Positions 47,153 to 56,450 of a DNA stretch of 64,000 nt are shown here, piece by piece. Position 1 is the stretch's first letter, and the number at the start of each line of letters is the position of its first letter. Under the pieces are notes generated by a model. The model was given only the letters and a program-made list of their open reading frames with translations, ran no database searches and was not told the DNA's origin. Source of the stretch: Marthasterias glacialis (taxonomy: Eukaryota > Echinodermata > Asteroidea > Forcipulatida > Asteriidae); contig OU452232.1 of assembly GCA_911728455.2 (NCBI GenBank), forward strand, positions 4,739,227 through 4,803,226, in the 5' to 3' direction. The position numbers and the translations under genes are program-made.

Positions 47153-47495
47153 TGAGCCCTAGTTCAAGATTGGTAAAAAGAAAAGCATAAAGGTTCACAG
47201 ATTTACATTTACCTTACATAGTATACAGATAAGTATGGTTGAAAACTTTCCTTGAAATATTTCTGCCTAAAGTGTTATCATTTTTAAATAATAAATGAAA
47301 TAAGTTCCAAAATTATCAGTGACAATATAGGAATGCATACAAAAATGGTGAATGCATTTTTAACATTTTCTCGCAAATGCTAAAGCAAAATGAGCTGACA
47401 TTTTCACATGTTGGTTTTATTACAAATTTGAAATATCTTGATTTGTGCAAAGAATGGATTGGAAGTATTTACAGTCAGAATTGAGCTGGGACTTA
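47153..47495 (-). mobile_element. Inverted-repeat element related to 21796-22158 (reversed)
   Basis: Contains GCCCTAGTTCAAGATTGGTA at the left and GAATTGAGCTGGGACTTA at the right, with ATACCTTAC- and TATTTCTGCC-type internal sequence as the reverse complement of the complete copy. Lies in the SRRT-TDP2 intergenic region. Confidence 0.8.
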
Positions 47496-48480
47496 CTACT
47501 GTCTGTTTCACTGAAACACAACATTTTGAGTTAAATAAAAATCATGCACATCCACAAAATCAATGTGATGTACTATTAACTTACATTATCATCAGAAACA
47601 ATTTATAGGGAAACTCAACTAGCAATGCAGACAAATTGCTTGAGACAGTTTTCTCCCCGAGTTACGCGTAGGTGATTGACACACTGGGTGTTCATGTTCG
47701 TACTGTGTTCGAGCGGTACCCGTGCCGTGCGTGTGTTGAGCCAGGCAAGGATACGAAGTGAATTGGACTAATCCATCACACAATTGTAGACAATTTCTAC
47801 CTTGAAAAATAAAACGACTGGCGCAAAAATTTATTTTGCGTTAGCTACATCAACAAAGAACTTGTAAACAATTATATACAGTATATTAAAGATAAAATAC
47901 AATAAAATTTGCCGAACTAACCCACTCGTTCCGTTTCCACTGGTGAAGACTCGTGCGCAGAGAAACAAATGAAAAGCAAATGGCGTTGCGGGACATACCA
48001 TTTAAGCGTCAGGGGCCTAGGGAAAGTATTTGCATTTTATAAAATTATATTCTTCCAAAATAGCTTCGTAAGTAAAACTATAAATGGTTTTAGATATAAA
48101 ACAAATAAAAACAAAATCTTTTTTTGTACGATTTACGGACAAAATACATGTACTTTGCTTTGACACCAACAAATAATGAAAAAACAACTAACTGAGCCCC
48201 TTCTGTGACTAAAGATTAACCCGGTACAGAGAGCGCCCTCTAGTGCTCTTCATCACTCGAACCGACCACTTTATTCTGCTGAGATCAGTGGACCCGACCC
48301 ATATCCGTGCAAAGTGTGACGGCGGCATTGACAGGGGGCTTTGGAAGAGTTCGTGACTTTGCATCGTTTTGAATTTTGCATGTTTAGTGTCAAACTATTT
48401 AAGTGTTTGGAGTGGGAACATTGCTTTACACACAATAACATAGAATACCCTGATATTATTAATTACTGAAAACCAGAAAC
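47496..48480. other. SRRT-TDP2 intergenic DNA
   Basis: No gene recognised. The GC-richer patch at 48280-48350 (GTGCAAAGTGTGACGGCGGC) is a possible TDP2 promoter/first-exon area, because the TDP2 start exon has an acceptor and needs an upstream noncoding exon. Weak evidence. Confidence 0.3.
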
Positions 48481-48489
48481 TCGAGACTT

Positions 48490-49450
48490 GAACAGAAAAA
48501 GAGTAAAGGACGGACTTGGAATGTAACCTTTTTATAGGGACTTGACCTTCCTTGGGCTAGGAACTCATGAGACGACCTGAACAAGGGGAACTTGAGACTT
48601 GACCTTGGGAAAGCTTGAGGATGACCTAAGGGACTTGAGACTTAAATGACCTCAGTTACTGAGACTTGACCTTAAGTTAAACCTAAGAGGCTGGGACTTG
48701 ACCTTGGGAACTCATGAGACTACATAATCTACAAGTCCTAGTGAGACTTAAATGACCTAAAAGTCGCTGAGACTTGACCTTGACCTAAGGGACTTGAGAC
48801 TTGACCTTGGGAACTCATGAGGATGACCTGAGGAACTTGAGACTTGACCTGTGGACCTCATGAGGATGACCTAAGGGACTTGAGACTTAAATAACCTCAG
48901 TTACTGAGACTTGACCTTAAGTTAAACCTAAGAGACTGAGATTTGACCTTGGGAACTCATGAGACTATATGATCTATAAGTCCTAGTGGGACTTAAATGA
49001 CCTAAGAGGTTGAGACTTGACCTTGGGAACTCATGAGGATGACCTAAGGGTCTTGGGACTTGTACAACCTCAGTTACTGAGAATTAACCTTGCGTTAAAC
49101 CTAAGAGACAGACTTGACCTTGGGAACTCATGGGACTACATGTATATGATCTATAAGTCCTAGTGAGACTTAAATGACCTAAGTGGTTGAGACTTCACCT
49201 TGACCTAAGGAACTTGAGACTTGACCTTGTCAACTCATGAGACTATGATATATAAGTCCTAGTGCAACTTAAATGACCTAAGTGGTTGGGACTTGACCTA
49301 AGGGACTTGAGACTTGACCTTGGAAACTCATGAGACTATGACTCCTAGTGCGCCCTGAGTTGTTGAGACTTGACCTTGACCTGAGGAACCTGAGACTTTA
49401 CCTTGGGAACCCATGAGACTATGACTTAAGGCTTGATACTTGAGATGTAT
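48490..49450. repeat. Degenerate minisatellite rich in GACTTGACCTTGG
   Basis: Units combine GACTTGACCTTGGGAACTCA, TGAGACTTAAATGACCT and AACTCATGAGGATGACCTAA in shuffled order over about 950 bp just upstream of the TDP2 start exon. TGACCTTGG is the complement of CCAAGGTCA, the extended half-site bound by FTZ-F1/ERR-type nuclear receptors. Confidence 0.88.
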
Positions 49451-49846
49451 CCTATTTGGCAGCTGTGGCTATGGCTGTAGCTGTTGATAAGGTGTTACTA
49501 TCCTCCTATGCTTCACTTTATGGTCATGTGACGATCAAGCCGTAGCCGCAACCCCTAACTCGAATCCCACAGCCTTAATTGACCTCATGGATCGCCCATG
49601 GATTGACCGGAGGGACTTGTATTGAACTTCAGCTTTAGGGACTTGCGATTTAACCAAGTGACTTGAGCCTTGATTAGAAATTTCATGACTTTTTTATAGC
49701 AGCAAAAGAGACTAACTAATACTACAAAGTGGTTTATTGCTTGAAATTTCTTTTTATAGCACTTAAATTTGTTTTATATTAGAAATTAATTAAATTTACA
49801 CTTAAATTTACTTTTGTAGGCCTGAATGTCATAGCATCTATTTGAT

Positions 49847-49981
49847 ATGGCATCTCCTAATGAAGATCCTCAACTTTCTGTTATGGAACGTGAGCAGCTG
49901 CGTCGTTCATTTGTGGCAGTGACAGCAGCACAACCTGATGTTGCTTTACACTACCTGCAACAAAAGAATTGGAACCTTGAG
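49847..49981 (+). CDS. TDP2: TDP2 coding exon 1 (UBA-like)
   Basis: Start codon in context GATATGG, 27 nt after an acceptor (ttttgtag at 49819), so a noncoding first exon lies upstream. Encodes MASPNEDPQLSVMEREQLRR and PDVALHYLQQKNWNLE, the first helices of the UBA-like ubiquitin-binding domain. Confidence 0.88.
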
Positions 49982-52900
49982 GTATAGGACACTAATGAGT
50001 TTTGTAAATTTTCCACATTAGCATCTTGTTTATTTGTTCTTAAACAAATTTCTTCTTCTTATTAATTTCTGGTAATGAAACAAAGGATGCCTTAAAAGCT
50101 AACTTAATCACTGTAATTTGGTAGCTTTAGCAAACCTGTAGATAATGATGCTAGCTGTCGGAACCACACAAATCAAGATTTTGCACAAATCAAGATATAT
50201 GTAATAAAACCAACCTGTGAAAATGTCAGCTCATTTATTATTTAAAAACAGTAACACTTAAGGCAGAAATATTTCAATGAAAGTTTTCTACCATCATTAT
50301 CTTTATACCATGTAAGGTATATGTAAATCTGTGAACATTTATGTTTTTCTTCTTGCCAAATGTTGAGCTGGGGCTTTACTTAGCCATGGGAAACACTGTT
50401 GTACATACATAACATGTTTATTCTTGAACTTTGAATGTATGTTTCTGGTTATGCAGGAAGCTTTGAATTTGTTCTACGACGCTCCTCACAGTCCCTCAAG
50501 CACAGGTGATGGTACCCATGGTAACAGTGGGGCAGCAGTGATGACATCACAGGGTCAGCCTGGCTCTGCCTCCGATTCAACGGCCGTATCTCTGACTGGT
50601 GCTTCAAATGTGCAAACATTCCAGTGAGTATTCTTAGAGTAAAGCATTTGATTGGTAATAGACCGATCCATTAGGCCCCGCCCTTGCTGTATTGACCAAT
50701 CACAGACGTTATTGGGCAACCAAAAGTCTGACATGCAGGTTAGTGCATATGGCGTGCGTGTACAGTGGGCGGAGCTTAATGGATCAGTCTATTATTGTAA
50801 AGGCATATAATTGATTTTATTTATTTTTTAAAATCTTTTTTGTATTGAAACCAAGGGACTGAAAACCAAATCCACACGCATGGCTCCTTCCCAATTGGGA
50901 TTCAAACTGGGGTCCACAGAGGTGAAAGGCAGGGAAGAAACCACTGAGCCAACCTGATTAGATTCAAGCTCACCGTGACAATACAACTTTTGCTAATATA
51001 ATTCTTCAAGAGAAATACTTCCGTCTGAAATACTGTCATAAAAAAAGTATTTAATTAAGACCCCCAAATCACACTCTTGTTATTTTGATTGCCAAGTATT
51101 AAAACAAAGACAATGGCTAGATTTATACCAGCTTCAAAGTATTCACAAGTTATGTTGGAAATCCTTCGTTAAATATTACACCATTTGCGTACATTCAAGT
51201 ATCATAGAAGATATTTAGAATTTAAACAAATTCGAAAAAATTGTTAAAAAAATAAAAATCATCTTTTTTCCCACTTTCCCAGGAGAGGATCTTCGGGTGG
51301 CACACAGCCTGTACCAGCCACAGACTCTCAACCTCCTTCCCCAGGCTTCCGCCTCATCACATGGAATATTGACGGCCTTGATCCACGTAATATAAATGAA
51401 CGAACGCAAGCTGCCTGTGCTATCTTGGAAAAGTAAATTACCTTGTTAAATATTAAAGGGGAGGGGTGGGTAGGAGGTGTAGTTTACAAGTATAATTTGT
51501 AGTTGGGTTAGGGCATCTTAAAAATAAGTGCCAAACACCTCAAAGCACGAGAAAATATCGCTCACCGGGAAAAGGATACCAACCAAAATACCAAGTCTTC
51601 TGCTCTGTTTGTGACTGTTTTTTCCAGTTATTTTTCCTTTGCAGAAATTTAGCATTATATTGTCAAATATATGCTGCTATTGACGTTTGACATGTTTGAC
51701 CTATTGTAACCAAACTGAGGCCGGAAGGGAAATATAGTCTTGTCCCTTTCGTGATATGAGAGTTAGAACTACCAGTCATTGTTGTATGTAGGGTACCTGA
51801 TGCAAATGAAAAAGGTCTGTTGATGAACTGGCAAAAACTTCAAAAAAAAAGACCAAGTTTCAGTTTTTGAGTTTTTTTATTTTATTTCTAAAGGTACAAG
51901 CCAGACATTGTCTATCTTCAAGAGGTCATATTCCCAACCTTCCTAATGATCTGCTCTCAGCTAGACAACTACAAAGCCATCCCTTCCTCCGGCGAGGGTT
52001 ACTTTACCCTCATCCTACTCAGAAAGAGCACCGTCACATACTTGTCCTCCAAGGTGGAAGCCTTTGAAGATTCCGAGATGACACGCGCTCTACAAAATGC
52101 AGAGGTTGGTAGGGTGGAATGCCTTGATAACGAACATCTAGCCTGTCGTTGCTGAGCGGTCTAGCCCATTGATCTCAAGCTCTGATAATTCAGTCATGGG
52201 AGTGTGGGTTCGAATCCTGGTCGTGACCTTTGTGGGCTTTTGAACTCTTTCACTACAGCGCGCCGCTCACAACGGCTCGGCGGATTACTTGATATGCCGG
52301 AGAGCCGCTGCCAGCGGCTCGAAATAAACAAAACATACAATTCCATAACAGCTGTACATTATATTCCGTAGTGAAAGAGTTAAGATAGTGAACTGTAGTT
52401 AATACTCGGTTCTTATAGCGGACATATCCTAGAAGCTAGGTCAAAGCACTTTACAACATATCCCTGTTCATCAGGTACACATGTTCTTGGACCATTCTTC
52501 AACTCCCTTGGGAGCATACAGCCCCAAGCTGCTTAAATTAGCAACAAAGGGGGTAAGGAGGTCAGTGATTAGAGCCGGGGTGGAATAAGAATGAGGGTAG
52601 GGGATAGAGATTAGAGGTTAGGGGTCAGGAAGGGATAAGGGGTTTGGTGTTTACAAGGAATTAGGGGTTAGGGGTAAGAGGGTTAATCCAATACAATACT
52701 GTATGAGCCCTCTCAGATTCTCATTGGTACACCTGGGTTAAGAGAAGCAATTATGGCTGAGTGCCTTGCTCAAGGACACTTGTTTGATCCTGCCTCTAAC
52801 CGAAGTCATGCATGTGAATTGGGTTTTCAGTCCCTACCTGATTGCGTGTGTTTCCCCACAGTTGGGTTTTCCCTCCCACATCTATTTAACTGAACGTTTC

Positions 52901-54743
52901 TTCATCATTTTTCTCCACACAGATATCTTCAAACCAATGGGTTCAGACATGCAAATTGATAAAATGATAAAAGGAGAAAAAAAGAAGAAAAAAAAGAAAC
53001 TGCCTTAGAAATAAATATTTTTTGTTTTCCATTTCTTATTTTATTCTCTGAAAAGTTGCATGCCTGGGGTTACAGTGCTTGCCGTTTTTGAAAATACAAA
53101 TGGTTTTATAACCAGGAATTTAAAAAAGAATATATAAATTATTTGTTTCTCTTTTATTATAATCTTTGGCCATTACTCCTTCTTCACTATAAATCTGTGT
53201 GAAAGAAACAAAAAAAAATTCATAAATCATTTGATTTTACAAGATTTGCATCATTTGTGGCATGTCTTGGCTGAGCAAATAAGAACACCAGACACAAGCT
53301 CTGGTGTTTCTGATCAGCAGAGTGTGGGTTCGAATCCCGGTCGTGACACTTGTGTCCTTAAGCAAAACACTTCACTATTATTGCTGCATCCTTCGGATGG
53401 GACGTAAAGCCGTTGGTCCCGTGTATTGTGTAATGCATGTAAAAGAACCCAGTGACACTTATCGCAAAGAGAAGGGGTTCGCCCCGATGTTCCTGGTTTG
53501 ATCGGCTGCAGATTGCGCTAAAGCACCTTGTAAACCGTTACATGGTACTATGTAAAGGAACAGGTCTCATACTTCAAGACGTATATATCCCGCATACCTT
53601 GCAGGAAAAAAATACTGTGCGCTTTGAGACGCCCATCGGGTGTGATAAAGCGCTATATAAGAACTGCGTATCATTTTTATTTATTTTCTTATATACATGT
53701 AATAACAGTGCAAGTGTGCAGGCATTGATCTACGCCTGATGTGTTCCCATCTGGAAAGTACAGCAGATGGGAAAGAGGAGCGCTGCAACCAATTCTCCAG
53801 ATCACTGTACAGAATGAAGACAGCTAAAGGGGAGCAGACGGTCTTGTTTGGAGGGGATACAAACCTCAGAGACAAAGAGGTAGCTTTATCACTTCTTAGT
53901 TTTTCAATTTTAGGGTGAACTAACAAAAATTGACTGGAGCGGGATTTGAACCAGCGATCCCCGGATAAACATACCGGTGCTATACCAACTGAACACTAGC
54001 TTTGTTTGGGGTGCCAGTCAGAAGCCGTTCAATCTAAAACAGTTGTGTAGCTTCTGACTGGTACCCTGAACTAAGATACATGTATTGACATAAATTCGCA
54101 ATTTGACACTTCAAACCAGATGTTGGAGGTCGGAGGTCGAACAATATTTCTTCACTTTCTTAGAAGTTCTCCCGATTTTATAATAAATACATTTATTACA
54201 TTGTAAGTTTTGAATGTAATCATTCGACCAGTATGTTTTGGGGGATGGAAAAAACGTGATGTGACAAAAATAAAATCACACAAAATCACACCTGCGTAAA
54301 TCTCCAATAGCTGATGGCTCAGAGGTGCACGGAAGCTCAATGGTGACCTTTTCATAGTGAAATTTAAATGGTTTAACTGCCTTAAAATTCCTAGAGTTTA
54401 AACGAACTATGTTAAATTGACATGTTTGTATACTTGTGATTTGCAGGTGTCAAAAGTAGGATTGCCAAGTTACATTCATGATGTTTGGGCAATGTGCGGC
54501 TCACCAGAGTCCGCCAAATTCACGTGGGACCTCACAAAGAACGACAACCTCAACTGGCAGTTTCCGAATCGACCGAAGCTTCGCTTCGACCGCTTGTACC
54601 TGCGACATGCCAAGACCAGCCCTCGGGTGGTGCCTCAGGGTTTTGGTCTGATCGGAACTGAACGGCTGGAGGGGTGCGGTAGATTTCCAAGTGACCACTG
54701 GGGGATTGTTTGTGATTTTAAGGTGACCCCTTTGCCAACATAA
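49847..54743 (+). CDS. TDP2: Tyrosyl-DNA phosphodiesterase 2, complete 6-exon gene
   Basis: TDP2 hydrolyses 5'-phosphotyrosyl bonds left by abortive topoisomerase II cleavage, acting in the nucleus as an Mg-dependent endonuclease/exonuclease/phosphatase-fold enzyme. Coding exons: 49847-49981, 50457-50623, 51283-51432, 51894-52108, 53722-53879, 54447-54743. They sum to 1122 nt (373 residues; human 362) with matching phases. An N-terminal UBA-like helical region (about 14-53) is followed by a Ser/Gly/Thr linker and the catalytic domain with TWNIDGLD (127-134), LQEV (159-162), SHLEST (231-236), GDTNLRD (267-273, after an extra Gly) and SDHW (357-360), so every catalytic motif is present. The loop before SHLES is about three residues shorter than in human. 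SRRT is divergent upstream. Confidence 0.95.
49982..50456 (+). other. TDP2 intron 1
   Basis: Includes a fragment (50030-50160) also present at 63760-63880 and the right half of the TTAAAGCCCCAGC element (about 50165-50378, ending GTTGAGCTGGGGCTTTA). Confidence 0.7.
50457..50623 (+). CDS. TDP2: TDP2 coding exon 2 (UBA end plus linker)
   Basis: Opens EALNLFYDAP, the third helix of the UBA-like domain (human RALNSYFEPP), then a low-complexity Ser/Gly/Thr linker. Donor gtgagt, Gln codon split CA|G. Confidence 0.9.
50657..50793 (+). mobile_element. AATAGACC family 2 element, short complete copy
   Basis: 137 bp bounded by AATAGACCGATCCATTAGGC and GAGCTTAATGGATCAGTCTATT-type ends. Contains CCCCGCCC, TTGACCAATCACAGACG (CCAAT) and GTGGGCGGAG (GC box). 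Lies 34 bp downstream of the TDP2 exon 2 donor. Confidence 0.9.
51283..51432 (+). CDS. TDP2: TDP2 coding exon 3 (motif 1)
   Basis: After a Pro/Ser linker it encodes GFRLITWNIDGLDPRNINER. TWNIDGLD is catalytic motif 1, whose Asn contacts the scissile phosphate. Acceptor ctttcccag, donor gtaaat. Confidence 0.95.
51894..52108 (+). CDS. TDP2: TDP2 coding exon 4 (motif 2)
   Basis: Encodes YKPDIVYLQEVIFPTF, containing LQEV with the metal-binding Glu (161), and SSGEGYFTLILLRKS, matching the EGYFTAIMLKKS block. The donor is placed at GTTG|gtaggg, which joins in frame to exon 5. A donor four bases earlier would be phase 0 and break the join, so the later site is preferred. Confidence 0.9.
52243..52381. 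mobile_element. 139-bp inverted-repeat element
   Basis: Ends AACTCTTTCACTAC and GTAGTGAAAGAGTT, a perfect 14-bp terminal inverted repeat. The interior is GC-rich (GCCGCTCACAACGGCTCGGC, GAGCCGCTGCCAGCGGCTCG). It lies directly after a SINE head whose usual continuation is missing, so it probably inserted there. Confidence 0.85.
53258..53690 (+). mobile_element. tRNA-derived SINE, tail type A, near complete
   Basis: GTCTTGGCTGAGCAAATAAG (box A region), GTGGGTTCGAATCCCGGTCG (box B), CTTCGGATGGGACGTAAAGC, GTGTGATAAAGCGCTATATA and an AT-rich end at the TDP2 exon 5 acceptor side. Confidence 0.85.
53722..53879 (+). CDS. TDP2: TDP2 coding exon 5 (motifs 3 and 4)
   Basis: Encodes GIDLRLMCSHLESTADGKEE and FGGDTNLRDKE. 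SHLES and GDTNLRD are catalytic motifs 3 and 4; the Asp of GDTN is the key general-acid/base-type residue in the family. The donor is gtagct. Confidence 0.95.
53933..54075 (-). repeat. tRNA-like repeat plus short inverted repeat
   Basis: Minus strand has AGTTGGTATAGCACCGGTAT (D-arm like) and GGTTCAAATCCCGC (T-arm like). The adjacent GGGTGCCAGTCAGAAG and CTTCTGACTGGTACCC form an inverted pair. Relative at 9593-9725. In TDP2 intron 5 (53880-54446). Confidence 0.65.
54447..54743 (+). CDS. TDP2: TDP2 terminal exon 6 (SDHW)
   Basis: Encodes LPSYIHDVWAMCGSPESAKF, TWDLTKNDN, KLRFDRLYLR and CGRFPSDHWGIVCDFKV, ending PLPT-stop. SDHW carries the catalytic Asp-His pair. The residue order matches vertebrate TDP2 through to the C-terminus. 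Acceptor gatttgcag. Confidence 0.96.
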   Translation: MSKVGLPSYIHDVWAMCGSPESAKFTWDLTKNDNLNWQFPNRPKLRFDRLYLRHAKTSPRVVPQGFGLIGTERLEGCGRFPSDHWGIVCDFKVTPLPT

Positions 54744-54816
54744 GGACTGGCTGCCCTGATGAAGTCTCCGCCACAATCTTTGCATGCCCTTCTCCATAAA
54801 AAGACAAGAATAGAAA

Positions 54817-54822
54817 ATTAAA
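54817..54822 (+). terminator. Possible TDP2 polyadenylation hexamer
   Basis: ATTAAA 74 bases after the stop codon, the commonest variant of AATAAA. A SINE-like repeat starts soon after (54830), so the 3' UTR may instead be longer. No transcript evidence. Confidence 0.3.
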
Positions 54823-54834
54823 CAAACAGGCCTT

Positions 54835-55015
54835 GATCTTAACCGAGGCCACGGAGGCCATTGGCCTCATGCCCTGTCGAGTTGGCCAGCATGCCCCTTC
54901 AGAAAAATTGCACTGTCACTACCAACTTGGCCAGCATGCCCTTGTACAATTTCTCTGATTTGGCCAGCAAAGGCCTGCAGCAAAGGCCTGCCCCCGTTTT
55001 TCTTAAGATCGAGGC
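54835..55015. repeat. Dispersed repeat with GAGGCCATTGGCCTC
   Basis: Second copy of the repeat at 15625-15805, in the TDP2 3' flank: ACCGAGGCCACGGAGGCCAT, TTGCACTGTCACTACCAACT, TTGGCCAGCATGCCC. Confidence 0.75.
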
Positions 55016-55276
55016 CTGAACAAATATTAGTAATGTGTTTGTGTAACAAGGTTCTATTATAAGCAACATAACTGCAACAAGGGCCTCATTTAATAGCTCT
55101 GCTTACATGTACCACAGAATACTGCGCTTAAGGTGCCTGTAAAAAATTGAATTCTTTGGGCCCTACATGTAGCAAAGAATTCCATTCCGCAGTGCCATGA
55201 AATTGGACCAAGGTTGTACATGTATTTTTGTTAAGAATCCAGGACTGAGCAGAGTGAGACATGACCATAGAGTTCT

Positions 55277-55872
55277 GGGTCATTCCATGAAGGTGGGAAC
55301 ACTAGGGAAACCGTTACATCGTTCCCACCTATGAAGCTTTTTCACTACTTCACTAGTCTACTTCGTAAATCTTGCTTTACATAGTATAAATAACACCAAA
55401 CAGGAATCATGAAAACATTTTACTGGATTACTGTGGTGTCAAATAAACGTGATACAGTGCCTGCACTGATGTAACAGGGACACCATGGGTGTGACATTTG
55501 GTGTCCCTGTTACATCCTGACATAAATCGTTAGTCATGTGTACGTTAATAGCCATGAAGGAAGTTTTTTTTTATGGATTTGGCATCAGGTTTCTGTTGAA
55601 CATTGTAAATTTGTTTATTACTTTCATAGTATTCAAAAGTATGTGTTACAAGCATGGTGTCCCTGTTACATCGTTACCTTGAATATTTAGGAAGATTAGC
55701 AAAAATATCAGGTAAGATGGTGTGGGAACGATTTGAAACTTTTTGAGATACTTTCAACACCCAAATAAAAGGTTCTGATTGATAAACATAAGTTAGAATC
55801 AACATTTTTTCTAACAAAAATTCTAATATTGAAAAATGTCACAAATTGTGTCCCACCTTCATGGAATGACCC
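55277..55872. mobile_element. 596-bp inverted-repeat element
   Basis: Terminal GGGTCATTCCATGAAGGTGG and CCACCTTCATGGAATGACCC are inverted over about 24 bp. The interior has repeated GGTGTCCCTGTTACATC in both orientations (55470, 55500, 55660). No transposase seen. Confidence 0.85.
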
Positions 55873-56201
55873 TTCAAAGAGTGCTGTTCCAGATGCACAC
55901 ATTTTTGTTAAGCCTCCTGCACGCAGTCAATGTTTGAGGTTTGTTCAATTGACCTGACGTCACCCAAATTTCTCTTGGTTGCGCCATTTAGAAGTCAACG
56001 TCCCTGTGTGCTAAACAGTGAAGTGAGCATTTTAGGCGATGATGCGTTTACACTTACCATATAATTTTCATATGCAATGTGACTACCAAACTGATAAGGG
56101 TAGACTGTAGTCGCATGCAACGTTGGTGCAATTGGTCAATGGGAGGGTTACATAATCAAAATTGTTTATAGCATGAATGCAATCAATAACATTTTTACCA
56201 A
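55873..56201. other. Intergenic, nothing recognised
   Basis: No ORF, repeat or motif that can be named. Confidence 0.4.
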
Positions 56202-56450
56202 AGATTATAGAGCGCCGTAGGCGCAAGATGGGGAACTCTGGCTGAAATGTGAAATCTCACTGGACGCCATTTCGGCAAGTGACTCTATTGATACAACAAT
56301 AGATCAGTGCAGATCAGTGCAGACAATGACCATTGCTATCAATGGGAAACAAAGCATTCACTTGCTGAAATGGCGCCCATGCGTATTTCATTTTCCAACA
56401 GTAGATAAAGGCCCAGTTCCCCATCTTGCGCCTACGGCGCTCTATAATCT
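56202..56450. mobile_element. 249-bp foldback element with perfect 36-bp ends
   Basis: Begins AGATTATAGAGCGCCGTAGG and ends with its exact reverse complement; identity runs 36 bp through GCGCAAGATGGGGAACT. A second inner pair (CGCCATTTCGGCAAGTGA and TCACTTGCTGAAATGGCGCC) makes most of the element one nested hairpin. Confidence 0.93.

Larger units (their letters stand above)
50624..51893 (+). other. TDP2 introns 2 and 3 (around exon 3)
   Basis: Intron 2 (50624-51282) starts with a short family 2 AATAGACC element and has a tRNA-like minus-strand piece near 50885-50960. Intron 3 (51433-51893) holds part of the dispersed CTTAGC-type repeat. No other exon recognised. Confidence 0.55.
52109..53721 (+). 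other. TDP2 intron 4
   Basis: Carries a SINE head (52140-52240), a small inverted-repeat element (52243-52381), a GGGGTTAGGGG-type G-rich stretch (52600-52690), a reversed SINE piece (52715-52790) and a type A SINE (53258-53690). No additional coding exon is needed: exons 4 and 5 join in frame. Confidence 0.7.

Noticed and set aside
52600-52690. Interstitial telomere repeats
   Set aside because: GGGGTTAGGGG-like words are irregular and not runs of TTAGGG.
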